Shown here: in pieces, positions 8,343-16,768 of the stretch
How positions within the stretch are numbered: the first letter of the stretch is position 1
How the letters are laid out: the number at the start of each line of letters is the position of its first letter
From: Bradyrhizobium monzae
GTDB lineage: Bacteria; Pseudomonadota; Alphaproteobacteria; Rhizobiales; Xanthobacteraceae
Length of the DNA: 64,000 bases
NCBI RefSeq assembly: GCF_021458635.1
Contig: NZ_JAIRDQ010000002.1
Location: 124,001-188,000, forward strand
Direction: 5' to 3'
Translations under genes and position numbers: made by a program
The notes under the pieces: model-generated
What the model saw: only the letters and a program-made list of their open reading frames with translations
Databases searched by the model: none
What the model was told of the DNA's origin: nothing

Positions 8343-8963
8343 CTAGTTCTGCTTCTTCTTGGCCGGCGCAAGCTTCGCAGGCTCGCGCTTTGCGCCCTCC
8401 AGCGCACTGTCCTTGCCCGCCTTCAGCACCTCGTCCGACAGCTCGCTCGAACCCGCGATGCGTGCCAGCAGCATGGTGCCGGCCATCGTGGCCAGCGTGG
8501 CAATCGCCTGCTTGCGCGCGGCCTTGCGCGGCAAATTGGGGATGAAGTCGGTCATCATCTCGACCATCTCGTCGAGCTTGCCGGCGAAGGCTTTTCGCGT
8601 CTTCGGGCTCTCGCGGGCGATCTCGGCGCCGAGCGCCGGGATCGAGCAGCCATGGCCGGGATTGTCGCGATGGAGCGCCGAAAGATAAGTATCGACGATC
8701 TGGGCGAGCTGCTTCTCGGGCGCGACCTGATCGGACTGCTTGCGCCAGTGCTCCATCGAGCGGTCCATGGCGTAGGCGAATGCCTCGATCACCAGCGCCT
8801 CGCGGGAATCGAAATGCGCGTAGAAGCCGCCATGGGTCAGGCCCGCTTCCTTCATGAGGTCGGCGACGCCGATACCGTGGGCTCCCTTTTCGCGCAGCCG
8901 CACGGACGCCTTCTTCACGATGCGGTCGTGGGTTTCCTGCTTGTGTTCCCGAGAATAGCGCAT
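8343..8963 (-). CDS. TetR/AcrR family transcriptional regulator
   Basis: This is a 206-residue protein with a TetR-type N-terminal helix-turn-helix, GVADLMKEAGLTHGGFYAHF (residues 32-51), and a helical ligand domain. The C-terminus is unusually basic (AKLAPAKKKQN). It neighbours a PaaI thioesterase, an enoyl-CoA hydratase and a thiolase, so an acyl-CoA-responsive repressor is plausible. Two palindromes with the core GCATCATA at 9576 and 10572 are candidate operators, but no matching site is seen upstream of tetR itself. Confidence 0.88.
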   Translation of the reverse strand: MRYSREHKQETHDRIVKKASVRLREKGAHGIGVADLMKEAGLTHGGFYAHFDSREALVIEAFAYAMDRSMEHWRKQSDQVAPEKQLAQIVDTYLSALHRDNPGHGCSIPALGAEIARESPKTRKAFAGKLDEMVEMMTDFIPNLPRKAARKQAIATLATMAGTMLLARIAGSSELSDEVLKAGKDSALEGAKREPAKLAPAKKKQN

Positions 8964-9022
8964 GCGGCTCTCATTGGATGTCGGAGGTCATCTCATAACA
9001 CGTATATCGGTCCGGCGGCGCA

Positions 9023-9562
9023 TTAATTCCCGGTAAAATTGTTGCCAATCATGGAAAAGGTTGCAGTCGCATGGACTGCGAGGGCGCCCTTGCCGTCGCG
9101 CACGAAGCCTTCGGTGTAGCTGGTCTGGCGCCCCAATTTGATGATCTTGCCTTCGGCCGAGATCAGTCCGGAACGAACCGACAGCGGGCGCAGGAAGGTC
9201 ATCTTCAGATCGAGGGTAACCGATCCCTGCCCGGCCTCCAGCCGCGTCGAAATCGCGCAGCCCATGGCGGTGTCGAGGAGCGCAGCGGCGGTCGCCCCAT
9301 GCAGAAGGCCGATGGTATTTTCGAGGTCCTCGCGCGGCTCCAGTTCCATCACGATCCGACCCGGCTCGACCACGGCCAAGATGAAACCGATCAGCTTTGC
9401 GAAGGGCGGCGGCGGCAGCCGGCCGTCACGGATGCCCAGCATGGCGTCGATGCCGGATAAGCCCATCGCCACCTTTGCAACCGGCGCAGGCACCTGCCAG
9501 TCCACCACCCGCTCGCGCCGCAGCGCGGGCGAAAACAGATCGAGTTGAGCGGGTTCGGTCAT
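9023..9562 (-). CDS. PaaI family hot-dog thioesterase
   Basis: This 179-residue protein has the PaaI/YdiI-type signature GLLHGATAAALLDTAMGCAI after an N-terminal extension. The family hydrolyses acyl- or aryl-CoA thioesters to release stuck CoA. It is transcribed away from the enoyl-CoA hydratase at 9716, and the intergenic region carries the inverted repeat GTATGAT/ATCATAC. It was probably recruited for acyl-CoA homeostasis alongside the neighbouring beta-oxidation genes; the substrate is unknown. Confidence 0.85.
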   Translation of the reverse strand: MTEPAQLDLFSPALRRERVVDWQVPAPVAKVAMGLSGIDAMLGIRDGRLPPPPFAKLIGFILAVVEPGRIVMELEPREDLENTIGLLHGATAAALLDTAMGCAISTRLEAGQGSVTLDLKMTFLRPLSVRSGLISAEGKIIKLGRQTSYTEGFVRDGKGALAVHATATFSMIGNNFTGN

Positions 9563-9575
9563 GGGCTGTCTCTTT

Positions 9576-9593
9576 GTATGATTTGCATCATAC
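9576..9593. promoter_or_regulatory. Inverted repeat operator candidate upstream of paaI and enoyl-CoA hydratase
   Basis: GTATGAT-TTGC-ATCATAC is a perfect 7-bp inverted repeat centred 23 bp upstream of the thioesterase start. The minus-strand TATGAT inside it could be a -10 box. The core GCATCATA recurs in the palindrome at 10572 upstream of the thiolase, suggesting a common regulator. Confidence 0.5.
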
Positions 9594-9715
9594 TATGCCG
9601 CGGACTTCGCGCTGGCAACTCCGCCCCAACCGCTTGACAAGGGAGGCATTTCGGCTCCGAAGTCATCCCGACGCGCGCGCCTCGCGCCTGTCCACCAAAC
9701 CTTCGAGATCCCACG

Positions 9716-10486
9716 ATGGAAATGCTCAACAACCACTGCGGCGTGACGCGCGATGCGCGCGGCATCGTTCATGTCGCGATCTGCAATGCCGGCTCGCTGA
9801 ATATTCTGGGCTCGCCCGTGACCGATGCAGTGCGCGAAGGCCTGCAGCGGCTCTCGTCTGACCGCAGCATTCGAATCGTCGTGCTGCGCGGCCAGAGCGA
9901 GAAGAGCATGATCGGGGGCGCCGACATCAAGGAGATGGCGAAGCTCGACCAGAAATCGGCCGAAGCGTTCATCAGCCGCCTGCGCGATCTCTGCGAAGCC
10001 GTGCGCCAGTTCCCTGCCCCCGTGATTGCGCGCATGCCCGGCTGGTGCCTCGGTGGCGGCCTCGAGGTCGCGGCGGCCTGCGACTTCCGCATCGCCGCGC
10101 ATGATGCGCATTTCGGCATGCCCGAGGTGCGCGTCGGCATCCCCTCGGTGATCCACGCCGCGCTGTTGCCGCGGCTGATCGGCTGGGCCCGCGCGCGCTG
10201 GCTGGTGATGACCGCGGAGAATATCGACGCGCCGACGGCGCTGGCCTGGGGCCTGATCGACAAGATCGCGCCGGCCGACGGACTGGATGCCGAGATCGAG
10301 CACCTCGTAACGGCGCTGCTCGAATGCGGCCCCGAGGCGCTGCGCTCGCAGAAGGCGCTGCTGCGGCAATGGGAGGAACTGCCGCTGACGGAGTCGGTGA
10401 ACCTCAGTGTCAAGGTGTTCGGCGAATCGTTTCTGACCGACGAGCCGACGCGGCTGATGCAGGCGTTTGTGAACAGGAAGCGGTAA
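9716..10486 (+). CDS. Enoyl-CoA hydratase/isomerase family protein
   Basis: This is a 256-residue crotonase with the oxyanion segment SMIGGADIKEMA (64-75) and both catalytic glutamates of true hydratases: E117 in CLGGGLEVAAACD and E137 in GMPEVRVGIPSV, 20 residues apart as in the mitochondrial enzyme. It should therefore hydrate 2-enoyl-CoA to 3-hydroxyacyl-CoA. It lies 134 bp before the thiolase and could provide the hydratase missing from the valine operon, though that is only inference. Confidence 0.9.
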   Translation: MEMLNNHCGVTRDARGIVHVAICNAGSLNILGSPVTDAVREGLQRLSSDRSIRIVVLRGQSEKSMIGGADIKEMAKLDQKSAEAFISRLRDLCEAVRQFPAPVIARMPGWCLGGGLEVAAACDFRIAAHDAHFGMPEVRVGIPSVIHAALLPRLIGWARARWLVMTAENIDAPTALAWGLIDKIAPADGLDAEIEHLVTALLECGPEALRSQKALLRQWEELPLTESVNLSVKVFGESFLTDEPTRLMQAFVNRKR

Positions 10487-10571
10487 CTAGCCGCTCCTCC
10501 GATCGGACGATCAATTCTCATCCGAGCCACGACAATTTCTCATGCCGGGCGCGGTTGCATTTTTTGCGCCG

Positions 10572-10583
10572 CATCATATGATG
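10572..10583. promoter_or_regulatory. Palindrome CATCATATGATG overlapping the thiolase promoter
   Basis: A 12-bp perfect palindrome 38 bp before the thiolase ATG contains TATGAT (10577-10582), a good -10 match. It shares GCATCATA with the site at 9576. Binding here would block RNA polymerase. Confidence 0.5.
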
Positions 10584-10620
10584 ACCATAATCTCAATTGT
10601 CATCGCCAGGGAGTCTTGTC

Positions 10621-11817
10621 ATGGCCGAAGCCACCGATCCCGTCGTCATCGTCTCCGCCGCCCGCACCCCGCTCGGCCGCTTCATGGGCGAGCTGTCGCC
10701 GCTCGCCGCGCACAAGCTCGGATCGCATGTGATCAATGCGGCGCTGGAACGCGCCAAGCTTGCTCCTGAGAAGATAGACGAAGTCTTCATGGGCTGCGTG
10801 CTGCCGGCCGGCCAGGGCCAGGCGCCGGCCCGGCAGGCGGCGCGTAGCGCTGGTCTCCCAGACGCCACCGGGGCGACCACAGTCAACAAGGTCTGCGGCT
10901 CCGGCATGAAGGCGACCATGCTGGCGCACGACATCATCCGCGCCGGCTCGGCCGAGATCGTCGTCTCCGGCGGCATGGAGAGCATGAGCAACGCGCCGTA
11001 TCTGCTGGCGAAGGCACGCGGCGGCTATCGCGCCGGGCACGACCGCATCATCGACCACATGATGATGGACGGTCTCGAGGACGCTTACGAGACCGGCCGC
11101 TCCATGGGCGATTTCGGCGAAGCCACGGCCGAAGCCTATCAGTTCACCCGCAAGGACCAGGACGCCTACGCGATGGAAACGCTGGGCCGCGCACGCAAGG
11201 CGGTCGAGGGCGGCGCGTTCAAGGCTGAGATCGCGCCGATCACGCTGACCGAGAAGGCCGGGCCGCGCGTGATTGCCAATGACGAGCACCCGCTGAAGGT
11301 CGATCCCGCAAAGATTCCCGGATTGAAGCCGGCGTTCCGCGCCAGCGGCACCATCACGCCCGCGGCCTCCTCCGCCAACGCGGACGGCGCCGCCGCGCTG
11401 GTGCTGACGAAACGGTCGCTCGCCGATCGCAACGGCCTGCCGGCATTGGCGGTGATCAGGGGCCACGCCACCCACAGCCAGGAGCCGCAATGGTTCACCA
11501 CGGCGCCGATCCCGGCGATCCGCAAGCTGCTCGACAAGGTCGGCTGGAGCGCAGGCGATGTCGATCTCTTTGAGATCAACGAAGCGTTCGCTGTCGTCGC
11601 GATGGCAGCGCAGCGCGATCTCGGCATTCCCCGCGAAAAGCTGAACATCAATGGCGGCGCCTGCGCGCTCGGTCATCCCATCGGCGCCACCGGTGCGCGG
11701 CTGATCGTGACACTGCTGCATGCGCTCGAGGCCAACAACGTCAAGCGCGGCGTCGCGGCGCTGTGCATCGGCGGCGGCGAGGCCACCGCGATCGCGGTGG
11801 AGCGTCTCGCGCAGTAG
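10621..11817 (+). CDS. Acetyl-CoA C-acetyltransferase (thiolase)
   Basis: This 398-residue type-II thiolase has the acylation nucleophile C92 in KVCGSGMKA, the NEAFAVVAM loop, H352 in GGACALGHPIGATGAR and the second catalytic cysteine C382 in ALCIGGGEA. It interconverts acetoacetyl-CoA and two acetyl-CoA, or cleaves longer 3-ketoacyl-CoA. The start at 10621 is chosen because GGGAG lies just upstream and the next eight in-frame codons upstream lack a better site. A strong hairpin terminator follows. Confidence 0.93.
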   Translation: MAEATDPVVIVSAARTPLGRFMGELSPLAAHKLGSHVINAALERAKLAPEKIDEVFMGCVLPAGQGQAPARQAARSAGLPDATGATTVNKVCGSGMKATMLAHDIIRAGSAEIVVSGGMESMSNAPYLLAKARGGYRAGHDRIIDHMMMDGLEDAYETGRSMGDFGEATAEAYQFTRKDQDAYAMETLGRARKAVEGGAFKAEIAPITLTEKAGPRVIANDEHPLKVDPAKIPGLKPAFRASGTITPAASSANADGAAALVLTKRSLADRNGLPALAVIRGHATHSQEPQWFTTAPIPAIRKLLDKVGWSAGDVDLFEINEAFAVVAMAAQRDLGIPREKLNINGGACALGHPIGATGARLIVTLLHALEANNVKRGVAALCIGGGEATAIAVERLAQ

Positions 11818-11839
11818 CGGTCGCGATGTCCTGAATTGA

Positions 11840-11870
11840 GGGAAGTCTGTCATTTCAGACTTCCCGTTTT
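11840..11870 (+). terminator. Rho-independent terminator after the thiolase gene
   Basis: GGGAAGTCTG and CAGACTTCCC form a 10-bp stem with a 6-nt loop, followed by GTTTT. It starts 22 bp past the thiolase stop. Confidence 0.8.
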
Positions 11871-11930
11871 CGTGCCAGAGTGCAATAACGACGCGGGTCT
11901 CCCAAAACCCGCCAACCGGATTGAGGGGCA

Positions 11931-13226
11931 ATGATTTCGAACTGGCTTTCGGCTGCGCTCGGCCGTCGCAACATTCATTACGGCTGGGTGATGGTCGGCG
12001 TGACCTTCTTCGCCGCGCTGATCAGCGCCGGCACGGTGGGCGCACCCGGCGTGTTCATCGTTCCGCTCCAGAAGGAGTTTGGCTGGAGCACGGCCGAAAT
12101 CTCCTCGGCGCTCTCGATCCGCTTCATCCTGTTCGGGCTGATGGCGCCGTTCGCGGCTGCTCTCCTCAACCGCTACGGCCTGCGCAACGTCACGCTGACC
12201 GCGCAGCTCATCGTCGTCTCGGCGCTGGTGCTTTCGCTCGGCATGACCGAGATCTGGCAGCTCGTGGCGCTGTGGGGCGTGGTGATCGGCATCGGCACCG
12301 GCATGACCGCGCTGGTACTGGGCGCCACCATCTCCACGCGCTGGTTTGCTGCGCGGCGCGGCCTCGTCGTCGGCATCCTGACTGCGAGCGTCGCCACCGG
12401 CCAGCTCGTGTTCCTGCCGCTGCTGGCAAGCCTGACCGAACGCTATGGCTGGCGCCTGGCACTCGGCTTCGTCTGCATCATGCTCGGCGTTTCTGCACTG
12501 GCAGTGCTGCTCGTCATGCGCGATCGCCCGAGCGATCTGGGCCTGCGCCCGTTCGGCGACGAAGGCACCGAGCCCCTGCCCGCACCGCCCGTGAACCACG
12601 GCTCGATCACGGGCGTGGCGCTCGGCACGCTGCGCGACGCCTCGAAGTCGAGCGCGTTCTGGATCCTGTTTGCGACGTTCTTCGTCTGCGGCGCCTCGAC
12701 CAACGGCCTCGTGCAGGTGCACCTGATCCCGATGTGCCTCGATTTCGGCATCCCGCAGGTGCAGGCGGCGAGCCTGCTGGCGGCGATGGGAATCTTCGAC
12801 TTCTTCGGCACCATCATGTCGGGCTGGCTGTCGGACCGGTATGACAACCGCTTCCTGCTGTTCTGGTACTACGGCCTGCGCGGGCTCTCGTTGATCTTCC
12901 TGCCGTTCAGCGATTTCTCGTTCTATGGCCTGTCGATCTTCGCGATGTTCTACGGCCTCGACTGGATCGCGACCGTGCCGCCGACGGTGCGGCTGACCGC
13001 GCAGAAATTCGGACCCGAGCGCGCCAATCTGGTGTTCGGCTGGATCTTTGCGGGCCACCAGCTCGGCGCCGGCACGGCCGCCTTCGGCGCGGGCCTGTCG
13101 CGGACGCTGCTGCAAAGCTACCTGCCCGCTTTCTTCGTGGCTGGCGCACTCTGCGTGTTTGCCTCGCTGATCGTGCTGGCGCTATCGCGGCAGCCAAAGC
13201 CGCAAGCCAAGCCCGCGATGGCCTAG
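11931..13226 (+). CDS. MFS transporter
   Basis: This is a 431-residue, highly hydrophobic protein with about 12 predicted membrane spans. The N-terminal YGWVMVGVTFFAALISAG and central loop RDRPSDLGLRPFG are typical of the oxalate/formate-antiporter-like or monocarboxylate group of the major facilitator superfamily. The substrate cannot be read from sequence; an organic acid is likely. It is downstream of a terminator, hence its own unit. Its TAG stop overlaps the stop of the convergent porin gene in a shared CTAG. Confidence 0.88.
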   Translation: MISNWLSAALGRRNIHYGWVMVGVTFFAALISAGTVGAPGVFIVPLQKEFGWSTAEISSALSIRFILFGLMAPFAAALLNRYGLRNVTLTAQLIVVSALVLSLGMTEIWQLVALWGVVIGIGTGMTALVLGATISTRWFAARRGLVVGILTASVATGQLVFLPLLASLTERYGWRLALGFVCIMLGVSALAVLLVMRDRPSDLGLRPFGDEGTEPLPAPPVNHGSITGVALGTLRDASKSSAFWILFATFFVCGASTNGLVQVHLIPMCLDFGIPQVQAASLLAAMGIFDFFGTIMSGWLSDRYDNRFLLFWYYGLRGLSLIFLPFSDFSFYGLSIFAMFYGLDWIATVPPTVRLTAQKFGPERANLVFGWIFAGHQLGAGTAAFGAGLSRTLLQSYLPAFFVAGALCVFASLIVLALSRQPKPQAKPAMA

Positions 13227-14626
13227 TACCTGATCGTGGTGGTGACGCCGAATACCGCGGCGTCACCGATCCGCGACACGCCGATCGGATCGTTCGGGTT
13301 CGCGATGCCGCCCGACGGCCTGAACACATATTGGAAGTAAGGCGCGATCAGCCAGCCCGGCTTGATGTGCGCCTCGTAGATCATCTCGATCAGCGTTTCG
13401 TTGCTGCGCACCGGCCCTGGGACGCCGGTATAGAAATTGGTGTCGAGATCGAGACTGCGCGCCGTGTTCGAGATCCGCATATAGGCCATCCCGATCCCGA
13501 AGCGATCGAGCGGACGCCCCGGCGTAAACCCGACAAAGCCGACGCCGCCATCGAGATAGAGGTCGATCAGATTGCGATCCGGCGGGCTGTAGGCAATGCG
13601 GCCGAAAGCGGTGATCCCCGGGATCGAAGCCGACACGGTCTTTTCGGTTTCCGTCCCCGCCGGCCGCCAGAGGGCCTGCTCGACGACGGCGTAGATTCCG
13701 TAATTACCGTTGAGCTTCGCCGGAATGCCCGATCCGGTAGGATCCGCGAGCGAGAGACCTTCCACGGTGAAGCGCTGACTGTCGAAGTCGCCAAAATGAT
13801 ACCAGCCACCGGGCGTGAAGTTGCCGGCGAGCGTGCTTCCGCCGATGTCGACATGATAGTCGAAATGGACCTGCCCGATGACCCAGGCCGGATCGTTGAC
13901 GCGAAAGGCGAGACCATGATTGTCGCGCGTCTGCGGATCGCCCTCGCCGGGCGCGGCCGCGCTGCCGTTGAACACGGCACCGAAGACAGTGACGTTGTCG
14001 GCAACCTGGGCCTTGACGCGAATGCCGGGCACAGCGATCGGCGGCGCAGGTCCTCCGGCCGGCAGATTGGTGGCCTTGATGGCGGGCCAGCCGAAGGTGC
14101 CGTTGATGAAGAGGTCGTCGGTCTGGCTGTCGAAGAACTCGACGTCGGCGGCCTGCTGGCCTGCCCGGATGTTGAGGCGGTCGTTGAAGAAGCTCTGCTC
14201 GAAATAGGCGTTATAGAGCCGCTGGTCGGGCAGCGCCTCGATCTCGCTGATGGTGGCGAGATTGTAGATGTAGTTCCGGCTGAGCCCGCGGCCGTAGATG
14301 ATGTAGCCGTTGGCGTAGAAACGGCCGCCGGTCCAGCCGACCAGCTTGTCGAGATCGGCGTCGACTGAAAGATCGAGCCGGCCGAAATGGATGGCGCCGC
14401 GCGAGACTCCGCCCGAGACATTGCCGATATTGTCGGCGATGTAGGTCGCGCCGAAATTCAGCCCCTTGTTGGCAAGACCGTCATGCCAATCGTTGAACCA
14501 TTTCGGGAACAGCCAGTCGGCGGCGCTCTCATCCTTGGCGCCGGCGAAGGCGCTGGTGCTCGCGAACAACATCGCCGCGATCACGACCGATCGTCGCAAG
14601 ACAAATCTCAGGGCAATCGCACTCAC
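13223..14626 (-). CDS. OprB-type carbohydrate-selective porin
   Basis: This 467-residue outer-membrane protein has an N-terminal signal peptide ending near STSAFA, followed by DWLFPKWFNDWHDGLANKGLNF, the usual OprB start. A long series of amphipathic beta strands follows and the protein ends in an aromatic residue (TTTIRY). OprB porins admit sugars and other small polar solutes. It is convergent with the MFS gene and upstream of no obvious partner, so it is probably an independent gene. Confidence 0.88.
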   Translation of the reverse strand: MSAIALRFVLRRSVVIAAMLFASTSAFAGAKDESAADWLFPKWFNDWHDGLANKGLNFGATYIADNIGNVSGGVSRGAIHFGRLDLSVDADLDKLVGWTGGRFYANGYIIYGRGLSRNYIYNLATISEIEALPDQRLYNAYFEQSFFNDRLNIRAGQQAADVEFFDSQTDDLFINGTFGWPAIKATNLPAGGPAPPIAVPGIRVKAQVADNVTVFGAVFNGSAAAPGEGDPQTRDNHGLAFRVNDPAWVIGQVHFDYHVDIGGSTLAGNFTPGGWYHFGDFDSQRFTVEGLSLADPTGSGIPAKLNGNYGIYAVVEQALWRPAGTETEKTVSASIPGITAFGRIAYSPPDRNLIDLYLDGGVGFVGFTPGRPLDRFGIGMAYMRISNTARSLDLDTNFYTGVPGPVRSNETLIEMIYEAHIKPGWLIAPYFQYVFRPSGGIANPNDPIGVSRIGDAAVFGVTTTIRY

Positions 14627-14648
14627 GGTCGATACCGGCTCGTATGCG

Positions 14649-15668
14649 CTACTTTTTGAAGATGCCGGTGCGCCGCATGAACAGATAGGCCGCGCCGATC
14701 GACGACGCCATCAGCACGGCGGCATAAATAAAGCCCTCGTCCACGTCGGTGAGCGGCAGGCCCTTGGTGTTCATGCCGAAGATGCCGGTAATCAGCGTCG
14801 GCGGCAGCAACAGCGTCGTCACGATCGAGAGCGTGTGGAGGTGGCGGTTGCTCTCCTCCTCGTTCTTGAAGCGCAGCTCCTCCTCGAGCAGGCGGCTGCG
14901 CTCGCGCAGCTCGACGATGTCGTGATCGAGCCCGTCCAGTCGCTGGGCGAGCTTGCCGGCCTGGATGCGCAAGCCCGGCGACAAATGATCGGTGTTCTTC
15001 TGGTCGAGCCGATGAAACAGCACGCGCAGGCCGGTGAGCTGGCGATGCAGTCGCACACAGGTCCGGCGCAACCTTCCGAGCGTGCGGCGCATCTCCGGCT
15101 TCGCATCGTCGGCCAGAATTCGCTCCTCGATGCCGTCGATTTCCTGGCCGAGCTTGTCGGCCATCCGATCGAGCGTGTCGGCGACCTCATCGACGATCTT
15201 CTCCAGGAGGTGGGCGACATTGTCGACGCGATAGCCGCCTTCGAGCACGCGCCGGGTCGCGTCCGCCGAGCACAGCGCCTGGTGGCGACCGGAGACCAGC
15301 AAATGCTCGGTCATGGCGAAGCGCAGGAATGCGGTCTCCTCCGTAGCAGCATCGATGTCGCGGACGAGATCGGAGAACACGCCGTAGACGCAATGGTCGA
15401 TGACGTGAAGCTGCTGGAACGTGTCGCTCGACAGCAGGAGATCGCGCGCGAGTGGCGGCAACGTTGATGCCGCGATCCACGACCGCACGCGACCATCTGT
15501 CAAATTGAAATGGAGCCAGAGCCGGCCATCATGGCTGAACTCGATCGGCTGGTCGATCGGCAGCGCCTCGGCGCTGCCGTCGCCGTGCAAACGAAACGCC
15601 CACACCAGTCCCGGAATGACAGGCGCGACATCCGCTGTCGCACTGACAAGCATTGCCGGCTCAGCCAT
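14649..15668 (-). CDS. zntB: ZntB/CorA family divalent cation transporter
   Basis: This 339-residue protein has a long cytoplasmic N-terminal domain rich in charged helices and two C-terminal membrane spans. The pore signature GMNTKG follows the first span (LLLPPTLITGIFGMNTKGLPL), and a short basic tail ends RRTGIFKK. GMN defines the CorA/ZntB superfamily; the overall pattern fits ZntB, which moves Zn2+, more than CorA. The cation is therefore a family-level inference. Confidence 0.87.
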   Translation of the reverse strand: MAEPAMLVSATADVAPVIPGLVWAFRLHGDGSAEALPIDQPIEFSHDGRLWLHFNLTDGRVRSWIAASTLPPLARDLLLSSDTFQQLHVIDHCVYGVFSDLVRDIDAATEETAFLRFAMTEHLLVSGRHQALCSADATRRVLEGGYRVDNVAHLLEKIVDEVADTLDRMADKLGQEIDGIEERILADDAKPEMRRTLGRLRRTCVRLHRQLTGLRVLFHRLDQKNTDHLSPGLRIQAGKLAQRLDGLDHDIVELRERSRLLEEELRFKNEEESNRHLHTLSIVTTLLLPPTLITGIFGMNTKGLPLTDVDEGFIYAAVLMASSIGAAYLFMRRTGIFKK

Positions 15669-15777
15669 GCTGACCCCACATCATTGCAGCCCAATCCCGG
15701 GGGCCGCTCTTGGCCTCCTCCGGGTCCTCCGTGCAGTCAATTACGCCAGTGTTACAGTTTGATGATGGTGCGCCGCC

Positions 15778-16554
15778 CTACTCCGCGGCCAGCCCCGTCG
15801 CAGCCTGGGCCTCCTTGATGTAGTCGTGCACGACACGGCCGAACGGCAGCGTCAGGTCGGCGATGTAGTGATGCGCGCCGATGCAGCGGCGGACCGGGAA
15901 ATCCGCAACCGGCGCATTGACGTGCGGCACCAGATGCAGCCGGCCGGGACCCATCCAGGAGCCCTTCGGCACGATGTCGATCAGGTTGATGGCAACAAGC
16001 TGGCAGACCTCGAGATGGCCGTCGACGCCCGGGATCATCTTCAGATTGACTTGAGTCTTCGACAGCGTGGCGCGGGTGAGATCGCCATTGCCGGCCATGC
16101 TCTCATGCTTGTAGCCCATCGTGCCCATGGCGACGAGCTGGCCGGCATATTCCAGCGTGCCCGTCAGCGTGTCCTTGACGATCTCGAGCTTTGGATGGGC
16201 GTACTTCTTCGGAAAGCCCCAGATCTCGCGACCCGCTGCGATCGGCGGATCATCGTCGAGATACATCTGCGAGACGAAGTTGACCTCCTCGCCATGCAGC
16301 CGCGCGGGGATCACGAGGCCGGACTCGGTGTAGCTGCCGAAGCCGGAGGAATCAGGCATCTTGATCCATTCGTAATGCACGATTGGCTGGTCGATCGGCT
16401 CCAGCGGCTCGGGCAGGCCGGCGCGGATCAGGTCCGGATCAGTCTCGTAGGTGATGACGAGGAATTCGCGATTGACGAAGCGGTATGGTCCGGCCGGATA
16501 GCTCGGCCCGGCGGCCGGCATGGACGGAAGCCTCAGCACGTCTTCCCTGCGCAT
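15778..16554 (-). CDS. adc: Acetoacetate decarboxylase
   Basis: This 258-residue enzyme decarboxylates acetoacetate to acetone and CO2. The Schiff-base lysine lies in REIWGFPKKYAHP (K116/K117), aligning with K115/K116 of the clostridial enzyme. The segment GSYTESGLVIPARLHGEEVNFV is also characteristic. The start at 16554 (MRREDVL) follows a good purine-rich site and matches family length better than the 21-residue upstream extension. It is divergent from the patatin gene; ADC and patatin-like proteins are often paired near polyhydroxybutyrate/ketone-body metabolism genes. Confidence 0.92.
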   Translation of the reverse strand: MRREDVLRLPSMPAAGPSYPAGPYRFVNREFLVITYETDPDLIRAGLPEPLEPIDQPIVHYEWIKMPDSSGFGSYTESGLVIPARLHGEEVNFVSQMYLDDDPPIAAGREIWGFPKKYAHPKLEIVKDTLTGTLEYAGQLVAMGTMGYKHESMAGNGDLTRATLSKTQVNLKMIPGVDGHLEVCQLVAINLIDIVPKGSWMGPGRLHLVPHVNAPVADFPVRRCIGAHHYIADLTLPFGRVVHDYIKEAQAATGLAAE

Positions 16555-16768
16555 CGCTGTCTCCTCTGGTGATGTCCGGCAAGTTCCGACTTTACGCAAA
16601 TTGCTAGCCGCCGTCATTGACTGCGATGTGACCGATTTCCGTCAGCCGCACGACTGGGTGCCATTCCCGTTGCGGTTGACCTGCATGCAAAGGATGTATC
16701 GGCGCCGCCTTTGTCATCACGCCGTCATCGCGGGCCGCAATCGTCTGATGAAGGCAGGAGGCACCACC

